NCBI RefSeq assembly: GCF_022179405.1
Contig: NZ_BPQT01000034.1
Span: 1-45,007, forward strand
Length of the DNA stretch: 45,007 bases
DNA from: Methylobacterium marchantiae
GTDB taxonomy: Bacteria > Pseudomonadota > Alphaproteobacteria > Rhizobiales > Beijerinckiaceae
Direction: 5' to 3'
Position numbers and translations under genes: made by a program. Shown piece by piece: positions 16,115-24,837 of the stretch; position 1 is the stretch's first letter, and each line of letters starts with the position of its first letter. Below the pieces are notes generated by a model. It did no database searches. It was not told where the DNA came from and was given only the letters and a program-made list of their open reading frames with translations.

Positions 16115-17302
16115 ATGCCCGAGCCGCGAGGACGAATCTTGACCGTCACCCAACTGACCCATCACGACCTCGACGGCTACGGCGCGTCCACCATCGTCGG
16201 TGCCTTCGTCGACGTGTCGCGGGTCGTCCATATTCCGCGCTATGCGGATGTCGGTCCGGTGGTCGATGCCGAGTTGAAGCGGCTCGGCCGTACGCAGGCA
16301 CCGGAATGCCTGGTCATGACGGATCTCGGCCTGGAGGCCGTCGCCGTGACCTTCATCACCCGATTTGTGGCCCTGAACCAGCGCAGGGAGGAGGGAGCGC
16401 GGCATCGTCTGATCGTCCTCGATCACCACGCCTCCTCCCTCGATCAGCTTCGCGAGCAGGGCCTCGTCCTCTCGCCCGTGCCGGAGACGCCCGGCCTGAC
16501 ACGGGTCGAGCTATCCGATCCGAACGTGGTCGTGCTGATCGATGAGGACCGCTGCGCCACCCGCCTCGCCTACGAGCACCGGTCGCTCTACTCCACTCGG
16601 GAGGTCGAGGGTGACGTGGCACGCGACCTCCAGGCCCTCGTCGAATCCGTCGATGCCCTCGACCTGTGGAAGAAGGAGCGCCCGACCTTCCGGGGCGGCC
16701 TCGCCCTGGACGAGATCTTCTGGGACAACGTCGCCACCCTGGTGCCCGTGGGCCATCCCTGGCACGACCGCTTCATGAGTGCCTTGCTGCGTGCGGTGGC
16801 GGGCGTGGTGCGAGAGGGCGCATCGCCTGCCCGGATCGAGGCCGAGGTCGCCGCAATCCGGTTGCGCCTCGTCGATACGCTCCTCGCCGGTGAAGACCAG
16901 GATGACCCGACCCTGACCACCCGGATGCGGATGGCGAGGGCGCTCGCCAAGTCGGATGCCCTGTTCCATCGCCTCTCCGATGGCACGTTCCTGTCCTTCG
17001 GTCTCGATTCCGGCATGTTCCAGCGCGTGTCTGACCTCGTCATGGAAAGCGGCAGGGCCAGCCGCGTCGTCAACGTCCAGCGTACCGGCTCGCTCTCGTT
17101 CCGCTCGAACAACGAGACGGCCCTGGACGGGGCGCGCCGGTTCCGCGGCGGCGGCCACAAGGACGCAGCCGGCGGCAAGCTGAATGCCGGGTCGGCCTTC
17201 TCCCTGGCCGATGCCGTGGCGCAGGTCGAACCGGTGCTCAACCCACCGCAACCCGACCCTGCGGCCAGCCCCTTCGCCGCGCTCAAGGCCTGGAAGGCCT
17301 GA
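16115..17302 (+). CDS. DHH/DHHA1-family phosphoesterase
   Basis: A 395-residue cytoplasmic protein of the DHH superfamily (NrnA/RecJ-like), which hydrolyses short oligonucleotides or cyclic dinucleotide-derived dimers with Mn. Motif I reads LTHHDLDGYGAST near residue 15, motif II VMTDLGLE near 68, and motif III VLDHHASS near 107, supplying the metal-binding Asp and His residues. The C-terminal DHHA1 substrate-binding motif is FRGGGHKDAAGGKL near residue 345. The exact substrate is not predictable, since NrnA, RecJ and GdpP-like groups share these motifs. The ATG at 16115 has GGAAGA close by, and a TTG at 16139 is an alternative that would begin just before motif I. No operon partner is evident. 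Confidence 0.82.
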   Translation: MPEPRGRILTVTQLTHHDLDGYGASTIVGAFVDVSRVVHIPRYADVGPVVDAELKRLGRTQAPECLVMTDLGLEAVAVTFITRFVALNQRREEGARHRLIVLDHHASSLDQLREQGLVLSPVPETPGLTRVELSDPNVVVLIDEDRCATRLAYEHRSLYSTREVEGDVARDLQALVESVDALDLWKKERPTFRGGLALDEIFWDNVATLVPVGHPWHDRFMSALLRAVAGVVREGASPARIEAEVAAIRLRLVDTLLAGEDQDDPTLTTRMRMARALAKSDALFHRLSDGTFLSFGLDSGMFQRVSDLVMESGRASRVVNVQRTGSLSFRSNNETALDGARRFRGGGHKDAAGGKLNAGSAFSLADAVAQVEPVLNPPQPDPAASPFAALKAWKA

Positions 17303-17396
17303 GCCGACCAACCCAGACCGTCGTCGAGTTGGTGATCCCTTAAGCGCGCACCGGTAGACCGGTGAGCAGAGGCGGAGCGATGGGGGCGAGAATCGG

Positions 17397-17567
17397 ATGC
17401 TGGAACGGGCCCTGATGCATGTGCGGGCGGCGATCGTCCTACGGAATTGCGCCGCCGGCGCCACGTCGGATGCCGAGCACAGTCTCCTGATCAAGGTCGC
17501 CTCGATCCACGAGGCTCGGGCGCGCAAAGCGATCCGCACGAGCCAGAGCCAGGACCGGCGTCGCTGA
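17397..17567 (+). CDS. Small hypothetical protein
   Basis: An ATG at 17397 preceded by GGGGCGAG opens a 56-residue frame that is rich in Ala and Arg, mildly amphipathic and without a signal peptide. It lies between the DHH gene and the convergent formamidase gene. I do not recognise it, and short Arg/Ala-rich frames arise by chance in high-GC DNA, so it is only a candidate. Confidence 0.3.
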   Translation: MLERALMHVRAAIVLRNCAAGATSDAEHSLLIKVASIHEARARKAIRTSQSQDRRR

Positions 17568-17603
17568 ACGCGAGTTCGGTGCGGGGCGCACGTCCATCGC
17601 GAC

Positions 17604-18554
17604 TCAGACCGGCGCAGCCAACGCGCTCTTCGACAGCAGCATGTGGACGCCCTTGTTGCCGTCGACAGTCTGCGTGATGCGCAAGTTTCCAGCGAGCGAG
17701 CACAGCATGTAGGCCTGATTGCGGGTCAGGTCGGTCCGCGCACAGACATGGCGGACCATCTCGCGCACCGCTTGGCGCATGGCCTCGTCGAGGCTCTCAT
17801 GCAGGCCGATCGTCAGGAGATCGGTCGGCGTCTCGGCGAAGGGCCACGCATAGCCGAGGTCCTTGCGCACGGTGAGGCGGAAGGTGCCGGTGAGCCCGGT
17901 CTCGAGGGCCGTGATGCACACTTCGCCGTCGCCCTGCACGCCGTGGCCGTCGCCGGCATAGAACCCCGCGCCCGGATTGTAGACCGGCAGGTAGAGCGAC
18001 GTGCCGACTTTCAGCTCCTTGTTGTCCATGTTGCCGCCGAAGGCGCGCGGGACCGGCGAGCCGACACGGCCCCAGGCGGCGGGCGGCGCTGTGCCCATGA
18101 TCCCGAAGAACGGATCGAGCGGCAGTTCCGCGCCCCAGGGCAGGATCGCGACGCCGCGGGCGACATCGATGTCGGGATGGATCGTCTCGTAATCGGTGAA
18201 CTCGTCCGGCAGGGTGCCGAGCAGCGGCAGGATCGCCACGAAACCCCAGTCCATGCGGAATTTCAGGTCGAGGATATCGACCTGGAGCACGTCGCCGGGC
18301 TCTGCGCCGCGGACGTGGACCGGGCCGGTGACGAAATGCGGGCCGGGCCCCGAGACCAGAGTGTCCAGGGCGGCGAGGTAGTCGGCCGGCACCCGTGCCG
18401 GGTCCGGGTGGAGCGATTCCTTGCCGCCGGCCGGAAACGAGTGGAGCGTGACCATATCGCCGGACGCGATCTCCAGAACCGGCGGCAGGGCGGCGTCGAA
18501 ATAGCCGAGCACCATCGTGTCGGGTGTCGCGGGAATCTCGTGATGCGTCGACAT
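17604..18554 (-). CDS. fmdA: Acetamidase/formamidase
   Basis: A cytoplasmic amidohydrolase of the FmdA_AmdA family that cleaves formamide (or acetamide) to ammonia and the acid. It is 316 residues long, within the lower range of the family. Visible family motifs are HSFPAGGKESLHP near residue 38, GPVHVRGAEPGDVLQVDIL near 79, FGGNMDNKELKVG near 172 and GDGHGVQGDGEVC near 203, which hold conserved substrate- and metal-site residues. The ATG at 18554 has GAGGAG at good spacing. It is the last gene of a minus-strand unit, 35 bases after urtE. Linkage of a formamidase to a branched-chain/urea-type ABC transporter is known from Methylophilus fmd genes, so import and hydrolysis of short amides as nitrogen sources is the likely joint role. 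Confidence 0.9.
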   Translation of the reverse strand: MSTHHEIPATPDTMVLGYFDAALPPVLEIASGDMVTLHSFPAGGKESLHPDPARVPADYLAALDTLVSGPGPHFVTGPVHVRGAEPGDVLQVDILDLKFRMDWGFVAILPLLGTLPDEFTDYETIHPDIDVARGVAILPWGAELPLDPFFGIMGTAPPAAWGRVGSPVPRAFGGNMDNKELKVGTSLYLPVYNPGAGFYAGDGHGVQGDGEVCITALETGLTGTFRLTVRKDLGYAWPFAETPTDLLTIGLHESLDEAMRQAVREMVRHVCARTDLTRNQAYMLCSLAGNLRITQTVDGNKGVHMLLSKSALAAPV

Positions 18555-18589
18555 GGGGGCTCCTCTTGGGTGTCTTGCTGGATTGCGGG

Positions 18590-19318
18590 TCAGACGGCGA
18601 TGTGCCGGGCGAGGGTGGCGTGATCCAGGGTCGCCCGCGTGCCCTGCTCGACCGCGCTGCCGCGCGAGAGCACCACGAAGGAATCGGCGAGGCGGACCGC
18701 GAATTCGAGATATTGCTCCACCAAGAGCACGGTGATCCGGCCCTTCAGCCCCTCGATCACGCCCTCGATCGCCGAGACGATGGAGGGCTGAATGCCCTCG
18801 GTCGGCTCGTCGAGGAGGATGAGGCGTGGCCGTGTGCTGAGCGCACGGGCGATGGCGAGTTGCTGCTGCTGGCCGCCCGAGAGATTGCCGCCGGGCCGGT
18901 TCCACAGGCCGCGCAGGGCCGGGAACAGGGCAGCCGCCTCGTCCACGGCATCGGTGCGGTCGAGCCCATGCGCTCGGGCTGCGACCCGCAGGTTCTCCGC
19001 CACGCTGAGATCGGCGAAGATCTCGCGGCCCTGGGGCACGACGGCGAGGCCTGCCCGTGCCCGCCGGTCCGGCGGCAGGTCGGTGATGTCGATGTCGCCG
19101 AGAGTGATGCGGCCGCGGCTTGACGGGATCAGCCCGGTGAGACAGCGCAGGAGGGTGGTCTTGCCGGCGCCGTTGCGGCCGAGCACCGCCAGGCAGGCGC
19201 CGGCCTCGATGGTGAAGCTTACGTTCCGTAGGACCTGCGCACTGCCGTAATGCTGGTCGAGGCCGGAGACGGACAGGCCCAGGGGGCTTTGCGGATGGAG
19301 ATGGAAAGCGTCGCTCAT
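18590..19318 (-). CDS. urtE: Urea/amide ABC transporter ATP-binding protein UrtE
   Basis: The second ATPase of the urea ABC importer, 242 residues, of the LivF type. Walker A is GRNGAGKTT near residue 48, the ABC signature LSGGQQQQLAIARAL near 146, Walker B RLILLDEP near 166 followed by TEGIQPS (typical of UrtE/LivF), and the H-loop is replaced by EQ in LLVEQYLEFA, also as in LivF-type proteins. Its ATG overlaps the urtD stop as ATGA, so the two ATPases are translationally coupled. It acts at the cytoplasmic face with UrtB and UrtC. Confidence 0.92.
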   Translation of the reverse strand: MSDAFHLHPQSPLGLSVSGLDQHYGSAQVLRNVSFTIEAGACLAVLGRNGAGKTTLLRCLTGLIPSSRGRITLGDIDITDLPPDRRARAGLAVVPQGREIFADLSVAENLRVAARAHGLDRTDAVDEAAALFPALRGLWNRPGGNLSGGQQQQLAIARALSTRPRLILLDEPTEGIQPSIVSAIEGVIEGLKGRITVLLVEQYLEFAVRLADSFVVLSRGSAVEQGTRATLDHATLARHIAV

Positions 19319-20025
19319 CGGCCGAGGAAAACCTCGATCACCCGGGAATCGGCGCGCGCGCCGGCCATCCCACCCTCGAACAGGGTGCGCCCCTCGTGCA
19401 GCACGGTGACCCGGTCGGCGATGGCCTCGACGAAGGCCATGTCGTGCTCGATCACCAGGATCGCCCGGTCGGGGCGGCGCAGGGACCGGATCAGCTCGAC
19501 CGTACGCAGGGTTTCCGCATCGGACAACCCGGCCACCGGCTCGTCGAGGAGGACCAGCCTCGGCCGGGAGGCCAGGACCATGCCGATCTCGAGCCACTGC
19601 TTCTCGCCATGCGCCAGAGAGCCCGCAGGAGTGTCGGCCCGCGCCTCCAGGCCGGTCTCGGCGAGGGACATCGCCGCGCGATCGGATCGCTCCGAAGCCG
19701 GACAACCGAGGCCCGCGCCGATCTCCAGATTCTCGCGCACGGTGAGGGCGGGAAAGACGCTCGGCTTCTGGAATTTGCGGCGTACGCCTGCGCGGGCGAT
19801 CTGCGCCTCCGAGCGCCGGGTCAGGTCGAGGTCGTCGCCGAGGAGGATGCGGCCCGAGATCGGTCTGACGATGCCGGTGATGGCGTCGAGAAGGGTTGTC
19901 TTTCCGGCGCCGTTCGGTCCGATCACGGCCCGGATCTCACCGGGATCGATGGCCAGCGACAGGTCGTCCAGCGCCCGGAATCGGCCGAACACGACGCTCA
20001 GCTTCTCGATGACCAGGGCGCTCAT
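19315..20025 (-). CDS. urtD: Urea/amide ABC transporter ATP-binding protein UrtD
   Basis: The first ATPase of the importer, 236 residues, LivG type. Walker A is GPNGAGKTT near residue 36. The signature motif has the UrtD-specific form LAHGEKQWLEIGMVLA instead of LSGGQ. Walker B is RLVLLDEPVAGLS and the H-loop IEHDMAFVEAIAD. RKFQKPSVFPALTV carries the Q-loop. The start at 20025 overlaps the urtC stop as ATGA. Confidence 0.93.
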   Translation of the reverse strand: MSALVIEKLSVVFGRFRALDDLSLAIDPGEIRAVIGPNGAGKTTLLDAITGIVRPISGRILLGDDLDLTRRSEAQIARAGVRRKFQKPSVFPALTVRENLEIGAGLGCPASERSDRAAMSLAETGLEARADTPAGSLAHGEKQWLEIGMVLASRPRLVLLDEPVAGLSDAETLRTVELIRSLRRPDRAILVIEHDMAFVEAIADRVTVLHEGRTLFEGGMAGARADSRVIEVFLGR

Positions 20026-21134
20026 CCGAGCCGCCCATCGCGCCGCAGCCAGGTCGGCTTCGGGCGCAGGGTCGCGAGGTCGAGGAGGCCGTTCGGCAGT
20101 CCCAGCACCACGACGAGGACGAGGCCGGACAGGATGAAGGGCCACGCCTCCGGCATCGCGGCGCTGAGCCAGAACTTGAGGGCGTTGACCGCCACGGCGC
20201 CGATGACCGCGCCCGCGAGCCGACCCATCCCTCCGATGGCGACCCAGACCGCGATTTCGACGGAGAGGTCGGGGCTCAGCACCCGTGGGTTGATGATGCC
20301 GACCTGGGGGACGTAGAGAATCCCGGCCAAAGCCGCGATCGTGGCGGAGAGGCACCAGATCCCGAGCTTGAGCCGCGTGGTGCTGTAGCCGAGGGTGCGG
20401 AGGCGGGCCTCGTCGTCGCGGCAGGCGAGCATGCGCCGGCCGATGCGGCCGACCACCAGGGCTCGCGTCCCGGCGAGAACCAATGCGAGGGTGACGAGCG
20501 TGGCGACGGCGAGGCCCGTCACCACGCCGGGCGCACCGATGGGATGGCCGAACAGGAGCGGAAAACCGGTCATGCCGTTGTTGCCGCCGAGCCCCGTATC
20601 GTTGCGGAACATCAGCAGCATGGCGACATAGACCAGCGCCTGGCTGATGATCGAGAAATAGACGCCGTTCACCCGTGAGCGGAACGAGGCGAAGCCGAAT
20701 ACGAAGGCGATGGCGGCGGCGAGTGCCAGGGCAAGTCCGAGGGCGTAGGGCGCGCTCGTGAGGCCCCACCAGTACAGCGGCAGCGACTTCCAGCCCATGA
20801 ACTGCATGAGGTCCGGCGCCACGCCGGTGACGGCATAGGCGTGGGAAAGAAGGTGCATGGCACAGACATAGCCGCCGATGGCGAAGAACAGGCCGTGCCC
20901 GAGGCTGAGGATGCCGAGATAGCCCCAGACCAGATCGAGGGAGACGGCGAGGATCGCGAAGGCCGCGAGCTGGCCGGCCATGTTCACGAGGTAAGGGGCG
21001 GGCTGCAGCAGGACGAGGGCGAGGGCGGCGGCGAGGACGAGGCCGATCACCGCCGCCAGCAGAGGATCGTCCGCTAGAGCCGGGACGAGGCGGCGGGGCG
21101 CCCTCATCGGCACGGTCTCGACGGCCCCTTTCAT
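20022..21134 (-). CDS. urtC: Urea/amide ABC transporter permease UrtC
   Basis: The LivM-type permease, 370 residues, with about nine hydrophobic segments. Family stretches include LDLVWGYLGILSLGHGLFFA near residue 68 (the conserved G-Y-x-G-x-L-S-L-G-H), an extended loop containing WKSLPLYWWGL typical of UrtC, FRNDTGLGGNNGMTGF near 190, and the EAA-like loop SPDLSVEIAVWVAIGGMG near 298. It pairs with UrtB to form the translocation path. The start at 21134 overlaps the urtB stop as ATGA. Confidence 0.92.
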   Translation of the reverse strand: MKGAVETVPMRAPRRLVPALADDPLLAAVIGLVLAAALALVLLQPAPYLVNMAGQLAAFAILAVSLDLVWGYLGILSLGHGLFFAIGGYVCAMHLLSHAYAVTGVAPDLMQFMGWKSLPLYWWGLTSAPYALGLALALAAAIAFVFGFASFRSRVNGVYFSIISQALVYVAMLLMFRNDTGLGGNNGMTGFPLLFGHPIGAPGVVTGLAVATLVTLALVLAGTRALVVGRIGRRMLACRDDEARLRTLGYSTTRLKLGIWCLSATIAALAGILYVPQVGIINPRVLSPDLSVEIAVWVAIGGMGRLAGAVIGAVAVNALKFWLSAAMPEAWPFILSGLVLVVVLGLPNGLLDLATLRPKPTWLRRDGRLG

Positions 21135-22768
21135 CGCCGCCGCCTGACGGCGAAGAGTCCTTCGGGCCGGCGCTGGAGGAACAGGATGATGCCGGCGAGC
21201 ACGATGACCTTGGCGGCCACCGCCCCGTAGAGCGGCTCGATCAGCACGTTGGCGCCGCCGATGCCGAGGGCCGCGACCAGGGTGCCGATGACGGTGCCGA
21301 CGCCGCCCAGCACGACCACCATGAAGCTGTCGACGATGAAGGTGGTGCCCATGCCCGGATTGACGCTGTAGATCGGGCACAGGGCGACGCCGGCGAGCCC
21401 GGCCAGCCCAGAGCCGAAGCCGAAGGCGAGGCGATCCACCCGCCGCGTCCGTATTCCGAGACAGGCGGCCATGTCGCGGTTCTGGGTAACCGCCCGGATG
21501 TCGAGGCCGAGCGGCGTGCGCTTCAGGATCAGCAGCGTCAGGACCAAGGTCGCGGTGGCGAAGGCGATGGCGAAGAGCCGGTTCCAGGTGACGATGAAAT
21601 CGGCGTAGAGCGGCATCCCGCCGCTGACGTAGGACGGCATGGCGAATTGCAGGTTCTGCGATCCGAAGACGACGCGCACGAGATTGATCAGGAACAGGCT
21701 CACCGCCCAGGTGGCGAGCAGACTCATCAGCGGCCGGCGATAGAGATGGCGCAGGATCAGCGCCTCGATGACGATCCCAACCAGCGCGGCGGCGAGGAAG
21801 GCGACCGGGATGGCGGCGAGGAGGTAGAGATCGAGAAAGCCAGGCGCGAACCGGCGGAACACCTCCTGCACGCCATAGGCGGCATAGGCGCCGACCATGA
21901 TGAACTCGCCCTGGGCGAGGTTGATCACGCCCATCAATCCGAAGATGATCGCCAAACCGGCGGCTGCCATGAACAGGATGCTGGCGAAGCTCAGGCCATT
22001 GTAGAGCACCGCGAGGCCGTTCCCGATCCATATTGCCCGTTCCACGCGGGCGACCCCGGCATCCAGAGCCGCCCTGAACTCGGCATCCGCGCGATAGGCC
22101 TGATCGGTCTTCAGGGCGGAGAGCCGCGAGAAGGCGGCCCCCGACGGCGTGTCGGCCACGGCCCCGATCGCTGCGAGGCGGCGCGCCGGATCGGTCGAGG
22201 ACAGGGCGGCCCCTTGCGCCGCGACGCCGATCGCGGCCTTCAACCCGGCGTCGCTCTCCGTCTTGTGCGCCCGTACCAGCACCGCTTCGGGCACGCCGGC
22301 CATGCGGCGCTCCACGGCCGCGAGCCCTTTCGACCGAAGCTCCACGGTCTCACCGGCGACCAGCGCGGCGATACCGGAGGCGGTCTCCACCAAAGCGCGC
22401 TGGCGCAGGCCGAGGACGGGCGAGCGCCCGCCCGCGGCCGTATGGACCGTGCCGCTTGCGACATCGCGCCCTTCGGATGCCCCTGCCTTGTCGAGAAGCA
22501 AGGTAGCGTCGCCGAGACAGAGAAAGCGTCGCTCCAGCATTCCGCGCAGGAGGTCGCCCGCGACGGCGAGATCGTCGATCGCGGCCTCGCCGCTCAACCG
22601 CACGAACTCGTCCAGCGCCTTGCTCTGTGCCGCGCCGTCGCCGCACAGGCTCGCGGCGAAACCCGCGCGGTCGGGGCGGCTCGCCTCCGCGAAGGCAGAC
22701 TGCATCGAACAGACGGCGAGGAGGACGCCGCAGATCCAGGCTTTCGCGCGTCCCGCCCCCTCAACCAT
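21131..22768 (-). CDS. urtB: Urea/amide ABC transporter permease UrtB
   Basis: The LivH-type permease, 545 residues. As in other UrtB proteins, the membrane domain is preceded by a long extracytoplasmic N-terminal region (signal-like VLLAVCSMQSAFAEA near residue 15, then about 210 residues). The permease part begins near residue 245 with LSFASILFMAAAGLAIIFGL and MGVINLAQGEFIMVGAYAAY, and ends with VVVLGGVGTVIGTLVAALGI. The ATG at 22768 overlaps the urtA stop by 8 bases. An upstream in-frame ATG (22882) lies deep within urtA and is not credible. Confidence 0.92.
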   Translation of the reverse strand: MVEGAGRAKAWICGVLLAVCSMQSAFAEASRPDRAGFAASLCGDGAAQSKALDEFVRLSGEAAIDDLAVAGDLLRGMLERRFLCLGDATLLLDKAGASEGRDVASGTVHTAAGGRSPVLGLRQRALVETASGIAALVAGETVELRSKGLAAVERRMAGVPEAVLVRAHKTESDAGLKAAIGVAAQGAALSSTDPARRLAAIGAVADTPSGAAFSRLSALKTDQAYRADAEFRAALDAGVARVERAIWIGNGLAVLYNGLSFASILFMAAAGLAIIFGLMGVINLAQGEFIMVGAYAAYGVQEVFRRFAPGFLDLYLLAAIPVAFLAAALVGIVIEALILRHLYRRPLMSLLATWAVSLFLINLVRVVFGSQNLQFAMPSYVSGGMPLYADFIVTWNRLFAIAFATATLVLTLLILKRTPLGLDIRAVTQNRDMAACLGIRTRRVDRLAFGFGSGLAGLAGVALCPIYSVNPGMGTTFIVDSFMVVVLGGVGTVIGTLVAALGIGGANVLIEPLYGAVAAKVIVLAGIILFLQRRPEGLFAVRRRR

Positions 22769-23987
22769 ACGGGCTGAACGGCACGGGTTTGGGCGCGTCG
22801 GGCGATTGCCACAGGATGTCGAAACCCTGCTTTTCGTTGACGGACCCGATGAAGACGCCGCGAGAGACGTAGTTGTTCTCACCCGTCATCGTCAGAGTGT
22901 AGCCGGAGGGATCGGCAAAGCTCAGGCCGGCAAAGGCCTTGCGTACCTCCGGCACGTCGAAGCTCCCGGCCTTGGCCGCAGCCAGCGCCCAGAGCTGGAC
23001 GCTGTCATAGGCCGAGACCATCGGGTCGATGACGGTGTCGGCGCTGAAGGGGACGGACTTGGCCTTCACGTAGGCGGCCCAGTCCCCGAGGAAACGGATA
23101 TTGGCCTCAGCCTTCGCAGCCTGGAGATAGGCCCAGCAATTGAGGTGGCCGACGAGCGGCGCCGTATCCAGCCCTTCGAGGTCGGCCTCCACCATGTCGA
23201 GGCCCAGGATCGGCACGTCGGTGGCGCGGATGCCCTGGTTGGCGAACTCGCGCAGGAAGTCGGGGATCGAGGACCCCACCACCGTCAGCACGACGATCGG
23301 TTGCCCGCCGGGCTCCGAGGCGAAGCTCCGGATCTGGTTCACCAAGGTCTGGAAGTTGGAGAAGCCCAGCGGCACGTATTCCTCGCGCCAGGCGTTCGCG
23401 GCCACGCCCTTCGACACCCAATAGGCCTTGAGCTGCTTGTTGATCGTGCGCGGCCAGACGTAGTCGGAGCCGATCATGAAGAAGCGCTTGGCCCCGACAC
23501 CCTCCGCACCCATCAGGTAATCGACGGCGGGCAGCACCGAACTCGCCGGCGGCGAATTCACGTAGACGATGTTCTTCGAGTTCTCGTCGCCTTCGAAATG
23601 GAGCGGATAGAACAGCAGCCCGTCATTCTGCTCCACAACGGGCAGCACGGACTTTCGCGAGACCGAGGTCCAGCACCCGAACAGGGCGGCGACCTTCTCC
23701 TGTTGAAGCATCTGCCGGCCGATCTGGGCGTAGAGCGGCCAGTCCGATGCGGGGTCAGAGGTCACGACTTCGATTCGGCGCCCGTTGACGCCGCCCTTCG
23801 CATTGAGCCCGTCCGCGGCCATGCGCACCACGTGGTTCAGGCGGCCTTCGATATTGGCCATCGTGCCCGAGGACGAGAACAGACACCCGAGCTTGACCGT
23901 ATCAGCGGCCCAGGCTGGGCGGATGATGGCGGGAGCGGCGAGCGCAGTCGCCGTCCCGATGAAATGACGCCTCGTGACATCGACCAT
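22761..23987 (-). CDS. urtA: Urea/amide ABC transporter substrate-binding protein UrtA
   Basis: The periplasmic binding protein, 408 residues. It has a twin-arginine-type leader (TRRHFIGTATALAAPAII, cleavage near AWA), so export may use Tat. Characteristic UrtA stretches are KLGCLFSSSGTMANIEG near residue 33, GCWTSVSRKSVLPVVEQNDG near 104, LLFYPLHFEGDENSKNIVY (the E and Y/P motif shared with amide-binding FmdD/AmiC-type proteins), and GSDYVWPRTIN near 170. These do not separate urea from short amides, and the formamidase downstream makes formamide or acetamide equally plausible. It is the first gene of the urtABCDE-fmdA unit. The promoter should lie in 23988-24227, where I see no certain element. 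Confidence 0.92.
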   Translation of the reverse strand: MVDVTRRHFIGTATALAAPAIIRPAWAADTVKLGCLFSSSGTMANIEGRLNHVVRMAADGLNAKGGVNGRRIEVVTSDPASDWPLYAQIGRQMLQQEKVAALFGCWTSVSRKSVLPVVEQNDGLLFYPLHFEGDENSKNIVYVNSPPASSVLPAVDYLMGAEGVGAKRFFMIGSDYVWPRTINKQLKAYWVSKGVAANAWREEYVPLGFSNFQTLVNQIRSFASEPGGQPIVVLTVVGSSIPDFLREFANQGIRATDVPILGLDMVEADLEGLDTAPLVGHLNCWAYLQAAKAEANIRFLGDWAAYVKAKSVPFSADTVIDPMVSAYDSVQLWALAAAKAGSFDVPEVRKAFAGLSFADPSGYTLTMTGENNYVSRGVFIGSVNEKQGFDILWQSPDAPKPVPFSPYG

Positions 23988-24227
23988 GGGCTCTGCACCT
24001 TCCCGTGACACGGGGCGAAGTGTCGGATTCCCGAGGCCTCGGTGGAAGGTCAAATAGGCTGCACGGCCTCATCCGGATGCGCAAAACCTCATCGGACAGC
24101 CTGCGATGCGGGCTCTGTGGCGATCAAAACGTCAAAATTCACAAAACCCCCGGCCGAATCCGTCACCGAGACCGGGTGTGCTTCTTGCTGGGCGCATAGC
24201 GACATCTCGGATCGTGGAGGCTTGCAC

Positions 24228-24614
24228 ATGCGTCGATCCCGGCACACCGATCAGGAAGTCGCCTTTCTCTTGAAGGAGGCGGAGAGCGGCATCCCCGCCG
24301 CGACGATCTGCGCGGCCGCTCATATCTCGATCGGCACGTTCTATCGCTGGCGCCGGCGCCTCGGCGGGTTGCCGCCGGCAGGAATCGCCCATCTCGGGCA
24401 GGTGGAACGCGAGAACGCCGTGCTGCGGGCCGAACTCGCCCGTCTCAGGCAATCCCTCCTCGTCTTGGCCCCCCGCCATTCCGACCATCGCGCGGAAGCC
24501 GCATCCCAGGCACCATGTTGTCCCGAAGCGTCATCTGCCGTTATCTCGGGTCCCCGCTATCGCGGAGGGGCCGCCTCAGTCGGACGATACGCCTTCGTGA
24601 GAGGGGCGAACTAG
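24228..24614 (+). CDS. IS3-family OrfA-like helix-turn-helix protein (orphan)
   Basis: A 128-residue frame. Residues 1-50 (RRSRHTDQEVAFLLKEAESG then AAHISIGTFYRWRRRLGG) match the N-terminal HTH of IS3-family transposase OrfA, and residues 58-75 (VERENAVLRAELARLRQS) the leucine-zipper region. After residue 80 the similarity appears to stop and the sequence looks degenerate. There is no OrfB with a DDE catalytic domain and no inverted-repeat pair was seen, so it cannot transpose by itself. GTGGAGG precedes the ATG. It lies next to the tRNA-Arg insertion site, and is either an IS remnant or a retained DNA-binding protein. Confidence 0.6.
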   Translation: MRRSRHTDQEVAFLLKEAESGIPAATICAAAHISIGTFYRWRRRLGGLPPAGIAHLGQVERENAVLRAELARLRQSLLVLAPRHSDHRAEAASQAPCCPEASSAVISGPRYRGGAASVGRYAFVRGAN

Positions 24615-24837
24615 ACGCTGGCCGTATCGGCGCATCCACGTTCTGCGCCAGCCCCATGGGACAAACCGGGCATCGTCCGGAACGACGGAAGGCTGGTCCG
24701 TCGCAACCCTTCCGACGCGACGTTCTCGACCCATCCCCAGTAGCGCCACGCGGCAATCCCTTCGAGAGGCTCCGCCTCCGCGATACCCGACGTCACCGTT
24801 GCGCGCGGCCACGGCTTGGGTTACGTGTCGTCCACGG

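Noticed and set aside
20022-22031. Long frame reaching from urtC into urtB on the minus strand
   Set aside because: The N-terminal part is Arg/Pro-rich shadow sequence of urtB. The real urtC start is the ATG overlapping the urtB stop.
24150-24200. GG-N10-GC spacing ending in TTGCTG that might be a sigma-54 promoter near urtA
   Set aside because: Only the GG and TTGCT agree with the TGGCAC-N5-TTGCW consensus, and it points toward the IS3 OrfA-like gene, not urtA.
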